Source: Pomphorhynchus laevis
Lineage: Eukaryota; Acanthocephala; Palaeacanthocephala; Echinorhynchida; Pomphorhynchidae
Direction: 5' to 3'
DNA length: 64,000 nucleotides
NCBI GenBank assembly: GCA_012934845.2
Contig: WNNJ02000980.1
Span: 232,681 to 296,680, forward strand
Under the pieces are notes generated by a model. It saw only the letters and a program-made list of their open reading frames with translations. It was not told the DNA's origin and did no database searches. The translations under genes were made by a program, and so were the position numbers. Below, piece by piece: positions 12,301 through 27,100 of the stretch (position 1 is its first letter; each line of letters begins with the position of its first letter).

Positions 12301-15300
12301 GAGGGCAGTCAAACACGTGAAGCGAAAATTATATGATTGGAGGGAATACATACAGATGCATGTTGATGTGCGGTTATGAAGGGGGATAGGAATGGAGCAA
12401 AATTTATTATGGTACCCATGACGAGAAACTCTCCAAGTAAGAGGGCGTTTTTGTGTTCGTGGATTTCGCCAATTGATTTGAATGAATGCAGGGGTCAGGT
12501 ATATGTCTGGGTCAAGCAAAGATAATTTTGCTTCAAGGTTTTCGAGATTATGGCAGAATTCAGCTGTTTTAGGAAGATGGAGGCGATTACAAAGAAACAC
12601 AGAACAAGGTTGGAGCTTTGAAATCACTGCTACAGCAGTAGAAAAAGATTTAGGAGAGACACCTATAACGCGTTTAGCAAATCTTCATTGGCATCTGTCG
12701 GTTTGGGCGAAGTTAGACGAAGACAAATCTTCCCAAAATGCAGGTAATCCATATTGAATTATAGGAAGAAGCATGATACGGAAGTAGCGAATAGCACCTT
12801 CGAATGAGAGTGAACCAATGTTGGAAGCATGAGAGGTTGCAATTGCAACTTTAGATGCTTTGCGGTCAAGATGAAGTTGGAATGGCCTTCTTAATGAAAG
12901 CAGAATACCTAAGTAGGTGTAGTTCTTACAGAATTCTAGAGGGTGATTATTAAGTAATAGCTTGTCTGACCGGCAAATTGGGCCTCCCTTACGAAATTTT
13001 ATAATTTTCGATTTCTCGATATTCACCTCTAATTGATTTATTCCACAGAATGCATCTAATGCGTTGAGAGAAAGCTGCAATTCCATGAGATCACGAGATA
13101 TTATGACAAGATCATCAGCATAGAGAACTGATATGATGTCTATGGAATTTACACGAAGACATGAAGGTAGATCGGCGAAAGAGAAGGAGAATAGCATTGG
13201 GCTCAATGAGTCCACTGCTACAGTGGATTAAATGTATGATTTATTTGATAAGATAATATTAATATTATCCATAATTTTTATATATAATAAAATATAATAA
13301 TATTATTAATATTATAAAATTATATTATTTGTAAAATTTTTGTTATCTTATCAACTATTTTATGTAATAAAGACAAGTTAATTATTAGCTCAAAGCATAA
13401 AGACATAAATACATCAACAATTATTATCTTAATAAAATAATTAAAGTAATTGATAAAATCGGTATAAAATTACCATAATAATTAATCTTAAACTATCCTA
13501 TAATTATAATCAGCTTAATAATTCTTAATATAATGCTTTTGTATATTAAATTATACCTATAGAATAAGATATAGAGTATATATTAAATTATATATAGTAA
13601 GATTTGAGGTTATCCACCTTATAAATCAATGTGTGCTTGGATGAGTTAAAGCATATAGATACACATACATTTGTCTATTTCCACAGTATATATGTGAGGT
13701 ACACATTGTAAAGAGGTATGTCTCTTGCACAGTGAAATTGCATGCATATACACTTAAGAGGTTGATGTTCAATAAACTTTTTTCTACTAAAAATATCTGC
13801 TTTTTAAGAAGATGTGCTGTTTGGAGAGAATAGCGCTACAGAAACAAATGTACGATGCAAAAATCAAGAAACATCGTAAGCTAACAATATACGAGAAACA
13901 TCGAAATGTAAATAAAATTTCAAACCATAGGTTAATTTCAAATAAAATAAATGTTGACAGCTTTTAAACTGCATAGTTAAAAACATCATATTTTGTATTT
14001 ATGTTTTCTTGCAAAGCTTCAGGTTCATTTGCCAGTTTTTAAAAATGGGTTTGTATTTTGGTAGACCGCAATTGATGTTATTAAACAGGCCTGACGCGAC
14101 ATACTATTTCGGAGAAGTATTGCATTGTAAAATTAAAATGCTAAGCTATTTTGATAATAACAAGATTGGAAATATTAGCGCCGAAGTGAAATGTTTTAAC
14201 GAAACTAATGGTTCACTTTTGTATATACATAAAACAACTGTTCCACTATCAGAGAAGAATCTATTAGAAAAAGGTATATATAGCTTTACAACTGCCATAT
14301 CTTTACCAAAAGAAATTGAAAACGATAATAAGCAAGAAAATAATGTTTGGGGCATTATTCGGGTATGCGTGGAGCCAAACAATGCCATATTGGGATTAAA
14401 GAGGACTAACACGATTAAGTTTAGAATGTTAGACAGAACACTCAACCCCTTCTACCAATGCACAAAGTAACTCTTGAGTGAACGGAAATTTGATTATAAT
14501 CGAAAATATCATAAAATATTAAAACGAATGATTTCTTATTTTAATGATTTCGTGTTAGTCCTTAAGGTAGCACTTTTATGGTCAACCCGACGCTTTGTGT
14601 AAAAAATCATGAAAATCTTAATTTTACTTTATTCAAATTTAATTGAGGGATTTATTTTGAATTTATTTTTTATATTTTTAGAGATTTATAAAAGCAACGC
14701 AATATTTATTAAAAGCTGAGAAATAAAATATTTATTAAAAACATTCTTGAATTCTTGGTTAAAATTAAAATAATTTCATGAAAAGCATCAACATTTTTAT
14801 TTTCAAAGAACCAAATTGAGTATTTTTTTAATTCTTCGTATTTCCAAAATCCTTTAAAAACATTTTATCTTATTTTTAATGCCAAGTTTAACAAGTTTTT
14901 CTAGTTTACTTTAATTAATGTCAGTAGTTTGCTGTGTTAGTTTGTAAATATTAAGATATTGATATCAAAAAAGTTAATCAAATTTGAAGTTAAAAATGAC
15001 AAATAATTGAAAAAAAATATAATAATTTAAAATAATTTAATCCATGTATTCAGAAAGAATCGAAAACCGAGCTGATTTGTAAATTTTCATCAATGTAAAT
15101 GCACAAATAATTTTAATTTTGTTTTAATTATTCAGTAGGATAGCAAATGCATAATATCAAAGTAAAAGTTTCATTTTGCCAAAAAATGAGCATGCGTTTT
15201 TATACTCATGATTAAACGCAAATGGTATCATTTGTCAATGGCTTGATTTGGTGATTGGACTACTTATGAATTAGACAAAGTGCCAAACGGCAGCACAAAG

Positions 15301-18027
15301 AAAGTATTAGATTTACATGTAAACATGAAATACAAGTAGAAATAACTCCGACAATTTTTAATCACATCTTTACGTTATTCTAACTGAGACAGAATCAGTT
15401 TGTTGACAACTAAATTGATTACCTAAACAAATAAGGTCCTAAATAACCTCAAAATTAATAGAGGTTGTTGACCACTTCAACACTTGGGCTTAAAGTGAAG
15501 ATTAAATTTAGGAATATACATCTCACGTGTAAATTAATAAATAAAGTTTAATTATTTCCTATTATTTATTAATTAAGAATATACTTAACATTCTATTTTG
15601 AAATGGAATTGTCGTTTGTGTTAAATTTTAGAACGCAATCTAAAACTATCTATTTTATATTATTTATAAATTAAAAATAAAGCTAAAAAAATAAAAAAAT
15701 AAGTAATTAATAATTAAATAATAATAAATAATTATAGATAATTTTATAATTTTATATTAGATTTCATATAAATATATCAAGTATAAATGTAAAGAATAAA
15801 TAAATTCTTAAAATTTAAGAATTAAATTTTTAATATTAAACATTTAAATTCTTAATATGTAAATAATATATATATTTAGATATATTTATAATTGCAAATA
15901 AATATTGTATTAACATGAATACCATTAATATTATATATGGAATCTTCTATAGATCCCGAAACAATACCTAATCAAGCACAACAATATATATGTTCAATCA
16001 GTTAAATTATTGAAACAACAAAGATAAGACAGTTAAGAAATGAATTGTTAGATCACAGATACCATTATATATGTATCTACTACCTAAAATGTTAACCCAA
16101 CGTCAACATGTAGATTTGTTAAGTCCGCATTACAATTAATTTTATCAGGGAATATATTTGCATTTAATAACAAATTACACAAGCAAGTTATTGGAGTGGC
16201 CATATGTATATCTGATGCCCCTACGCTTGCAACCATTTGCCTAGATAAATATGAAAAATCATTCTTTAACAATTTCGATCGACCTTTCTTTTAAGTTCGT
16301 TACATTGATGATGTAGTCGCTATTTGGAGAACAAAAGACCACTCACTCGGTGAATTTAGTGAAGCAATTGACAAATTTGGACCTATGCGATTTACGCTTC
16401 AAACATCACAGTTAGTTAATTTTCTTGACTTTATCATTACCATAGACTGCAATAACACTTTTAAAACAACATTGTATCGAAAACCAACAACTCAAAAAGT
16501 TCATCTACACCCACGCAGTAATATTCCGCTGGTATGAAAAGATCAATTATATTTAGCGAAGCTCTTAGAATATTTCGATTATGTACCGAACGAAAAGATG
16601 CAGAAAAATAGTTACTAGTCCTAGGCAACGAAGTGTTAACTCAAGGTTATACACAACGTTAGGTTCATCGTGAACTACAAAAAGTCCGAACTCATAAAAA
16701 TCAGAATGATTTAAAGGATAAATCAAATTGGCATCATAGACTAATAATATCGTATCATAACGGTCTCGGTTGCTACAAAGAGACAGTAGACTAGTTATAA
16801 ATAAAATACTGATAAAAAATAATAAACAACAATTATCGAGTAATATTCACAGGAATTAATATTTTAAGATATCTTGTCAAGTGTAAGCTTATCATGTACA
16901 AAGAAGATAATCAAGGAGAAGTAGCAGCACACGAACGGTGGCGTTGATGACGCGTTGTAGGGGTAATATGATGGATTTTGGAGAATTGGCGAAAAGGCTA
17001 AGGCAGTAATCGATTTTAGGGAAAAGAAGCGATGAAAGAAGAGACATACAAGAACGTAAGTCGATATGGAGCAATAAAGGAGGATATAACGGAGAATAAA
17101 GTTAGACGAGCGGACCTGGTCCCGGACGAAGGGTTGAAGGGAAAGGTGATCATCGAAATGGGAGCCAAAGAAAATGAGATTGTGTACTATGGGGATGATC
17201 GATGAGGCAAAAGATACAGTGGTTGATTATTTTTCATCAGTATCCTATTTATAACTAGGTTACTAGTTATAAGCAAGGACATTGCAACAAGTGTAAGATC
17301 AATAAATCAAAATGCTGCAATAACATCCTTGACTATCGAAAGTTTAAGAGCACCTCGACAGGGCTAAGCTATTCGTTAACAACTGTAACAGATTAAGGAT
17401 CTCAAGGAATCGCATACGTTGGAATGTTCAGTCTATGCGATGCTCAATATGTCGGTGAATCAGGTCGAACAATAAATATAAGACTAAACAACAGACGAGC
17501 AGACTTGAAATATACAAGTGAGATGCAATAATGAAACAGTGTGTGGGAGAAATTAAATTTAAAAATAGTATGACATATTTTATTTTGTTGTACCTGTATT
17601 CTAGGTTGAAAAAGCCCAAAGAGCGAAACGTTAATAAATAAATTCTTCAATTTGCTGGTGTAATATTTCTATTAAAAGGAATTTAGTGCCTGATGCATGG
17701 TTAAACCGCAATACGCACTGCCATGCACAGAGCTTATGCTAAATTTCCTCTAATGATTTAGATTAAGGGTAGTTCTGTTTTTCGAGCTTTAGACATTGTT
17801 TAAGCGTGTGTTTAGGGGCCTATATATGATTAAAAAAGTCACGGTACTGATTAGCTCCGATAGAGCGAAACGCGTATACCGTTGTTGAAGTTTGTCGTCA
17901 CACAGAGGATGACTGGGCATACGTAGCGACTTTGAATAATGCAAGAATAATTCGGTTCTATTTCTTAGTCTGATGAGGATATATAGAATGCTGCCTGGTG
18001 TTTATGCCTCTTCATGAGGAAAACATA

Positions 18028-18112
<85 letters not shown>

Positions 18113-21100
18113 AATATTATTATCAAATCGAACTCGAGAGCCCATTGAGGCTGCTTTCAAATAAATCGTTAAACAAATCAAATCAAGAATCGAGTAACAG
18201 CAGCGATTTTTCTTTTATAGCACAATACAAGGGCTAAGCTTTCGGCGTAAAAGCCTTCTTCAGAGTTTAAGTAGCTTTAATCAACAATTGTTATCAAGTT
18301 AATATTAACTTGATAACAATTGTTGATTAAAGCTACTTAAACTCTGAAAAAGGCTTCTACGCCGAAAGCTTAGCCCTTGTATTGTGCTATAAAAGAGAAA
18401 TCGCTGCTGTTACTCGATTCTTGATTTGATTTGTTAAACAATTTATATATATATATTTATATATATTGAAATATATTTTTATATTTTGAAAAATATTTTT
18501 ATATTTTGAAATATATATATTTCAAAATAAGTAGGTATATAAAATTTAACCAAGCTTCCTTTTGCAATTTATTTAAAAAACGTTTTCGGGTTACCCCTTT
18601 GTTAGTAGTACAACACAATATTCTACAACTTGTACGTAGTACATATACGCGTATACTATTTGGTAAACATGGAAGAATCTACACTTTACAAATTTAGTCT
18701 TTACTTCGTTAATGTGCCTTGGAGTTCAGTCATTTATTGCGCAGTCCAATAAAGTTCCTGTATTTTTCTGCGATGTAAATCAATTAGTTTACTGTTGATT
18801 ATCTTTATTTTAAAAGAGTGGTCAGGCTTACTCTGAATATGGCTAACGGTTGAATCCCAACTTTCATTCTTCGTTTTGATCTGATACCTCCTAAGGTTGT
18901 TTCTTATGTTCATAGAGTCACCGGTTTCTACTACATACTGTACATGACAGAGTGTGCATTCTAACAAGTATATAATGCCTTTAGTTTTGGATATATTTTT
19001 GTTTTGAATTTTGTATTTTAGCCGAGTTGACACGCTATTAAAGGTGGTTGATCGTGACATTTCTGCACATGTTTTGCAACGCCTGTCATCGCATGGTTCT
19101 GAACCGTTCATTTTTATTTCTTTGAAGCTTTTTCAGAGAAACTAGAGCTTGTTATGAAATCTCTTATCTTTCTTGGTGAATGGCAACAAATTTTAATATT
19201 ATTGCTTTTGATTCCGGTTGTTTGTGTTGACTTTTTGATCGCAGATTGAATGACTTTATCAACTTTAATGAATGGATTCCATTATATAGATATTCTAATT
19301 GGCTAGTTTACTGTTTGTTCAGTAATTAATAGCGATTTTCTATTTTTCCATTTAAATTTATTAATCGCCACTTGAATTTGCCGCCGTTTATATCCTCGTC
19401 TTATTAAATCTTCACGTAGGCGATCCGTTTGTATGAGAAAGTCATCATCTCGAGAGCATAATTTTTTAATCTGTCGTACCTCATTACATATTACACTTCG
19501 TTTAATTTGCGGAAGGTGGCAACTAGAAGCGTGAAACCCGTGTATACGGGTTTCCACGTTGTTTTTCTAAAAACGCGAGTATGTAAAGTGAAATTTTCCC
19601 GGAATATCTCAATTCCTATGAATGAAACAGTTTCACGCGAAATTTGTTCTAGTTTGAACTTCAATGGGCTCTGGCGATTCGAATTTTCCACCCAAGATCG
19701 TAGTGATTGTTCGTCGCTATCCTACGTGAGCCAAATTTCATCTATGTATCGCAGAAAATGTTTTGGTTGCTGTGTACAATATCTTATAAATTTTTCTTCG
19801 ATTGCCGCTACATACAGAGATGCGAAGACAGGTTCGACACTTCTTCCCATTGCACATCCAATTGTCTGTCGATACAACTCCTCATCAAACTGGAATATGT
19901 TATTTTTAAGTGTGCAATGAAGCATCGTTATTATGTTCGATACTCTGTTGCCTGCCCATGAACATTTTCTTATTAGGTATTCCTCTACAACGTTTATACC
20001 TTCATCCAGCAGAATGGAAGTATATAGCGACTCAACATCCAGGGTAGCCATGACTTTGAACTTTGCCGAGCTATTTGTGTTTTATTTTTCTTAAAAAAGT
20101 ATCGGAATCAGGTAGGTACGAGTCTCATATTGTAATGCTGGTAATAGAAAACTATGCACATATTTAGATAGTCGTTCCGTGGATGTTCCAATATTCAAAA
20201 CTATTGGTCTTCCTGGGCAAGGATAAGTCTCTTTATGTATTTTCGGTAGCATGTAGAATTTACCTACTCTTGGTGAATTTACTAGGATTCTTTTTTAACT
20301 GTCTGTTGTCAGCGGCAAGCTTTTGATGCAATCACTTACAGTTTTAAATGATATATTTACTGCCTCTTCGTCGATTTTTGTATAGGAGTTTGAATTGAGT
20401 TGTCTTAGTGCCTCTTTCTATAATCTGGAGTAGACCATATGACGACTTCGTTACTCTTGTCTGATTTTTTAATAACTATTGAATCGTCTTTGCGAATTTT
20501 GCATAGTTCAGTGATAATATTTTCTGAGTACCTTGTTTGGTTTGTAGAGTTTCGTTTTAAATTTACAAATGTTTGAATATTCTTGTCATTTGCTACGTAT
20601 TTTCGTGCTACTTCGTGTCTGCCAACTTCAAACGGAAATGCTTTGTTAGTAACTTCTCTTAGACTTTCAATGACACGTAATCGATTAAATTCACATAGTG
20701 TTGGGCAAAAATTTAGTCCCAATTCTAGTACGTTGAGTTCATTATCAGTAAATTGCTTTGTAGAAAGATTTTTTACGAATTTTGGTTGTTCTTTTATGTC
20801 TATGACGATTCACAAACCATCGGTTAGGGTGTCGTTCAATATGATTAAACTGTGCTTGACTTATTAGTTTATTCAATTGTAATTTGAATTTACGTAACTT
20901 TTGGTGCATAGCGAGTTTATACGAGTAATTGTTAATACAACAATGGAATCTGTTATGGGCATATGTTCAATAATTTCGAACTACTAAAATAAGGAAATTC
21001 TCTGCTATTATCAGTGATTTATTCCAACATTGTTGAAAATATCATGCTTTATACGTCGGTATTAGTGATAAATTCAGTTCCATCGTCTTGTGGATTTTGA

Positions 21101-24100
21101 GGCCTTTTTGCGTGTGTTGATGTTCTAAACAAAGTTGCAGAAATTGAAAATGTGCTCTTGCAAAAGATTTACGAACTTCTTGTGGGGTCTTTATGGAGAC
21201 TTTTTGTGTAATGTTAAAAGTATCAAATAACCTTATTGATACTTTCAACAAGTATCAATAGGGTTATTGATAAGGTATTGATTATCAATAGGGTTTTATA
21301 TATATTATATATATTGAAAAATAAACAATTGTTTTCTAAAATACAAATTATATAAAAAATAAATTAATAAATAAAATTAATAAAAAATAAAAATAAATTA
21401 TTAATAAAATTAATATATTATTAATAATAAATAAATAATATAATAAAAATTAATATTATCTTATTAATATATTATTTATAATATATTATTATATAAAAAA
21501 ATTATTTTTTCTAAAAATAAATTATATATTGAAAAATATATTATTGTTTTCAAATCCAGTTCAAATATAAACTTTTGAATTGTATACATAGTTTCTCTAA
21601 ATGACCCTGGTTACGGGTCGGTATATATATACATATATATGTCTGGGATCCTCACAGGACACATAATGATATTTAATATGTTGTAGAATTACTTGTGCTA
21701 ATGCTTGTACTGTGTTTTAAGATTGTTGATAGCTGATGAAGCTCAATGTAATGAGCGAAACGTTCTAAAAAACTTTGTTGGTTTTTGCTGGTAATTCTAC
21801 AACATATTAAATATCATTATGTGTCCTGCGAGGATCCCGGGACATATGTATGTATATATACATATATGTATATATACCGAAACGTAACCAGGGTCATTTA
21901 GGGAAACTATGTATACAATTAAAAAGTTTATATTTGAACTGGATTTGAAAACAATAATATATTTTTCAATATATATAATTTATTTTTAGAAAAAATATTT
22001 TTTTTATATGTCCCGCTGGAAGTATTATGTGTCCCGCGAGGATCCCAGCTGGAAGTATTTCAATTCCTGACGATTCAAATATATCAATGATCCGTGTGAA
22101 AATCATTCATCTTCCAAACAAGCATCAATCTATGCACATGTAAATTTTCTAGCATTTTGCTATACATACGGTGTGGTTCCTAAAAGTTTGTGTATTAAAA
22201 AAGTCTCTGCATTAGTCCGAATGTCGCTCAAAAATGGTGTTATTCAAAAACTGATATAATTCTACGAAACATTCTTAAAAATGCAGAAATTGCATTGGTA
22301 CTTGTCACACTTAAGTTTTATAATCGTGTTAAGAACGTGAGCTGCAATCTTGCATTTGATCAGTATACAAATAAAAAATGTTTGGCAATAAAGGCTAAAA
22401 AAGCAAGCGTTTTGGTGGGTAGACATGTTTCAATTTCCGAACTAGAAAATTTTCATTATTTTGCCAATAGACGCAATCGATGTAGTACAACGTTTAAACA
22501 TCCTCCCTATACTAAAAATTATGATTTAGTAACAAATCTCAGTAATAAGAAATTTACAAATAATCAACTGGATGTTTTGTCGATGGGATAAAATTTTAAT
22601 ATTACTCCACAAGAGTTTAACCGTCCTGATCTAATTAAAACATTACGTCCAGTACCACTGATGTATAAACCATTACATACAGACGAACATAATATTTCGA
22701 ATCAAAAGCGGGCAAGTAATTTTGTTGGCAATGAATTGTTCTCAAAATTTGGAACATTACTTCCAAGTGAAATTGCAAATTCGAACATTGATCGAAAATT
22801 TACTAACTCTTTAAAAGAACTTAAAAATATGAAGGACGTGGTATTTAAGAAGGCCGATAAAAGTGGTGAAATTGTCATATGGCCTACTGATAAGTATATA
22901 GAAGAAGGCGAGAGGCAGTTAAATAGTCATAATTATGAAAAATGTGATGAAAATATAATACTCATGTCAAAATTGATAAGAGCAATGCTTGAAAAACATG
23001 TTTCATCGTCGTATTTACAATGTTCCGATTTAGAACAACTGATGCAAGATAACCCGAAAGTTGGACGTTTCTGCATGCTTCCTAAGACTCATAAACAGAC
23101 AAATCCATGTTTAGGTAGACCAATAGTGAGTAACATTGGGATGGAAACGGAAAAGATTAGTAAGCTATTACATAAAGAACTAGAGCCTCTGCTGAAATAT
23201 GTACCATCCCATCTATCTAGCAGCGAGGATTGTTTAGGGCGTTTTCGACTAAATAAGCATCTTATATTAAAGAATCATGTAATGACAACAATCGATGTAG
23301 TTTCGCTTTATACTTCAATCCCACACAATAAAGGTATATCTGCTATTAAGTATTATATGGATAAAGCAAAGTGGCCTGATAATAAGAAAGCATTTGTCGA
23401 AGATGCACTAAGAGTTGTCCTAGAAAATAACGTCTTTGAATTTAATGGTAGTCTTTATAGACAACTACACGGGACAGCGATGGGGACTGCGGTGGCGCCA
23501 GTCTTTGCAATTTTGTATCTCGGATTATATGAACAAAATATACTTGATGGTTTAGAGGTAAGGACGATTATGTATTGTCGATACATTGATGACATAGTTG
23601 TAGTGTTTCGGGAAAGATATTATTTAGATAAACTTATGAACGAATTGAATCATGGAGATTTGGAGTTTGTTGTGGAGGAAGAAATTCGAGTGAATTTCCT
23701 TGATATTACTATTAATCGAGATGATCAAGGCAAAATACAAACAAATTTATACCGAAAACCATTATAGAAACCGACTATATCCATGCGCGTAGTGCTCATC
23801 CAATGCATATCAAGCGAAATATGATCATTAACGAGGCACGCCGAATAATTAAAATATGTAGCAGATCAATAGATCGTGAATTACATTTACGAGCATTGCC
23901 TGATCACTTAGTTAATAGAGGTTATAAAAAACGAATGATATTTCATCAAATTAATATTGCACGAAATACGGAGAATAATACCAGGGAACCAAAATTAAAT
24001 ATTTGTTCAGGATTCATTGGAATTGACTATGTTCCTACTTTATCCAATGTAAAGCACGAAATTGACAATCTTACGAAAGTAGCTAGCAAGAATTTCAAGT

Positions 24101-27100
24101 TTGATACATCTAGAGTACCCTCTGTGTATTATAAAACTGGAAATTCAATAAAGCATTGTTTAGTTAGCTCTGTCTTAAACAAAAACACGATGATAGAAGA
24201 AGGTGGCAATAAGAAATGTTTAAGAAATAGATGCAAATGTTGTTTAACTATGAAAGAATCGAATTATTATCAAAGCAATTTAACAAATCTAAAGTATAAA
24301 ATTAAATCAACCAGTAATTGTGCAACTGAAAGTATTGTCTATTTAGCTACATGTCGTGAATGCCCGGCACAATATGTTGGTGAATCTGGTCGTAGTCTAA
24401 GCAGCAGATTATGCAACAGACGAGCCGATATTAAGGCAAAACGACCAACAGATGCTGCTGTGATTCATTCATTAAATCATAATAAAGATTATGTTTTTGA
24501 TTATAATATTATTTCCTTATCTAATGATAAGATAAGAAGAAAACATAAAGAAATGAACCTTATTGGACAAATTTCAACTGATATTACTCCAAACATTAAT
24601 ACGGATCACTGTTTTGCTTGGAGAGATTTAACATGATTATCTATATATTTATTTTATTTTTAGGAACACTAATTGTAAGACTTGTGCTAATGTTTGTACT
24701 GTGTTTTTTGATAGCTGATGAAGCTCAATGTAATGAGCGAAACGTTCTTAAAAACTTTGTTGGTTTTTGCTGGTAATTCTACAACATATTATACAAACCG
24801 TCGTTTTAAAAATAAACGTCGAGTACCCGATACGCATGAAACGATTTGCGTCACTAACCTCTCGAACAACGTATTAAGCAATAGAGAAAAAAGAGTATTA
24901 AACCTAGCCCTTGATTACGCCATTCAGCCACGTGAATTCGATCGCCTGGGCATCATTAATTCAATGAAACACATGGCAGCCGCAGCTTTCCCTTCCAACG
25001 ACCCTTGTTCATCGTTAGCGAAACAAATGTATGGTAAATCGAACCGCGTAAATAAGTACACCGAACTTCCACCGAACGTATCACCACTGTCCAAAACTAC
25101 GAAAAGTAAGCTAAACATATTAAAAAAGCTTAAAAGCGATAACTCGATTGTCATAAAACGAGCGGACAAAAGTAAGGAGGCATTGTTATGGGATCGGGAA
25201 GATTATCAGATAGAAGCGATGAAACAATTAAATACAAATTCGTATGAATCCGTAGATCAACAAGATTTTATCGCAACGATTAAATATGTCGAAGAGAGCA
25301 TTACTGAATTATTTCCTGAAGAGAAACTACGAGCAAAAATGATTGTAAGACGTCCCCGACCAGGTAGGTTCTACATGCTACCAAAAACCCACAAAGAACA
25401 ACGACCATGTCCAGGAAGACCTATCATAAGTAGCAATAATACTCCGACAGAGAAAATATCACGCTATGTTAACTATCAACTGCAAACAGCACTGAGACAA
25501 GTTCCATCGTATATCGGTAATACTGATGACTTCTTGCGTAAGCTAGAGGAATATGATAATCAAAGACAAATTAATTGCATGATGGCGACTCTAGACATCA
25601 AGGCTCTATATACGTATATTCCTCTAACAGAAGGAATCATAGCAGTAAGCGACTTCTTGATTCAAGCAAAATATGACAACGTTGTTGTATCACAGCTTAC
25701 TAAGTTGCTCGATCTGATATTACATAAAAACTATTTTATATTTGACAAAAAATTATATAAACAAAAAATTTGATGTGCGATGGGCGCACCGGCCGCACCT
25801 GCATTCGCAATATTATACGTAGAAAGCATTGAGATGAATAAAATGCACAACATTCCGAACAGGCCACTGATGTACGTCAGATACATTGACGATATTTTCC
25901 TTATCTGAAAAGACTCTAAAGATAAATTAGAGTCATGGGTAGACGCAATCAATATGTCGTCACCGTTAACGTTTAAGTTAGAACAGGTTTCAAGATCTAC
26001 CGTACATTTTCTGGATGTAGAAGTCATCCGTAACTATAAAAAACGCATGCGAACTAAGGTGTATCATAAACCGACATGGAAACCAGTCTATCTACATGCT
26101 TCCAGCTGTCACCCATCAGTTATCAAAAGAAACATGATTTATAATGAAATACTTAGAGCGCGGAAAATATGCTCTGACGAAAGAGACTTTATAAAAGAAG
26201 TCAAACAAATTCGAGAACGCTTCATGTCACGTGGATATAGAAGACGTCAAATACAAGCAGGTCTTAACCGATTCTCATTGTTGGACCGTAAGGATTTACT
26301 GTATCCGAATCGGGTCAGCATTGATAAGAAGCACGTGAAGCGAATTTCATTTGAATGGAACTCCTGTTTTACAGATCTTCGAAAGGAGCTGAGACAGACG
26401 ATTGATAACATCAAATTGAATCTATCAATGAATACTGATATTGTTGATGTTGTATTTACAATTCCTCTCAAAATGAAGGATATCTTGGTAAGCGCAAGAT
26501 TACCCAGAAATGCGCAAACAGGACCGTCCAATGTATGTTGCCCATGTAATGACAAATGATGATTGACATGTTCCGACATGGTGGACAGCGAAAAATTTGA
26601 GAGCACATCAACAGGACTGGTGTACAAAGTAAGATCAAGTTGCACGTGTAAGAGCCAAAATATTATATATCTACTGCAATGTCGGAATTGTAAAATACAA
26701 TATGTTGGCGAAACATCTGGCCAAATGAATGTTCGCATGAATTTGAGAAGGACACAAATTGAAACAAAAAAGATCGCTAGTGACAATTCGGTAAGACATG
26801 TAGTCGAAAATGAAGGACATTCTTTTGAGATAAGAATAATAGAATGTGGAATCCAAGACGTTGAAGAGAGACGACATCGAGAATTATGGTGGGCAGCTCA
26901 ACTGATGACAAAACTTCAGGGAACATCAACAGAGAGACAACTGTGGGTTTATAATTAAACCAGTAATCTAGTAATTTAAGCATGACCTCTTCCGTGGATT
27001 ACACGACAATTACTTCTCTATAAAAGCAAATTATTTGTGCACAGCAGTGTAAAACTGAAGAAGAGCAGTAAGCTCGAAAACGTTATTTGAATTCGATTAA

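Larger units (their letters stand above)
18111..18450. mobile_element. Foldback of two inverted PLE terminal repeats (family of 59.5-64 kb)
   Basis: 18111-18268 is nearly identical to the terminal repeat at 59540-59700. It is followed by its own inverse complement (to about 18450) around a perfect palindrome centred near 18301. It has no coding part. Each arm has a hammerhead motif. Confidence 0.85.
21690..24792 (+). mobile_element. Near-complete Penelope-like element with hammerhead at both ends
   Basis: Copies of one terminal sequence at about 21690-21805 and 24667-24792 flank the coding part. N-terminal frame 22295-22591; RT frame 22661-23767 with VVFKKADKSGEIVIW, MLPKTHKQTNPCLGRPIV, TIDVVSLYTSIP (motif A), GTAMGTAVAPVFAILYL (motif B), CRYIDDIVVVF (motif C) and VNFLDITI. 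The last frame 23803-24636 has CLRNRCKCCLTM and the GIY-YIG core SIVYLATCRECPAQYVGES. About three breaks in the reading frame. Confidence 0.88.

Noticed and set aside
17960-18000. Hammerhead at CTGATGAGGATAT (17972)
   Set aside because: No GAAA follows with a complementary stem II.
17998-18237. A 79-codon frame with a poly-Tyr-Ile run
   Set aside because: It is the (TA)n tract read as protein.
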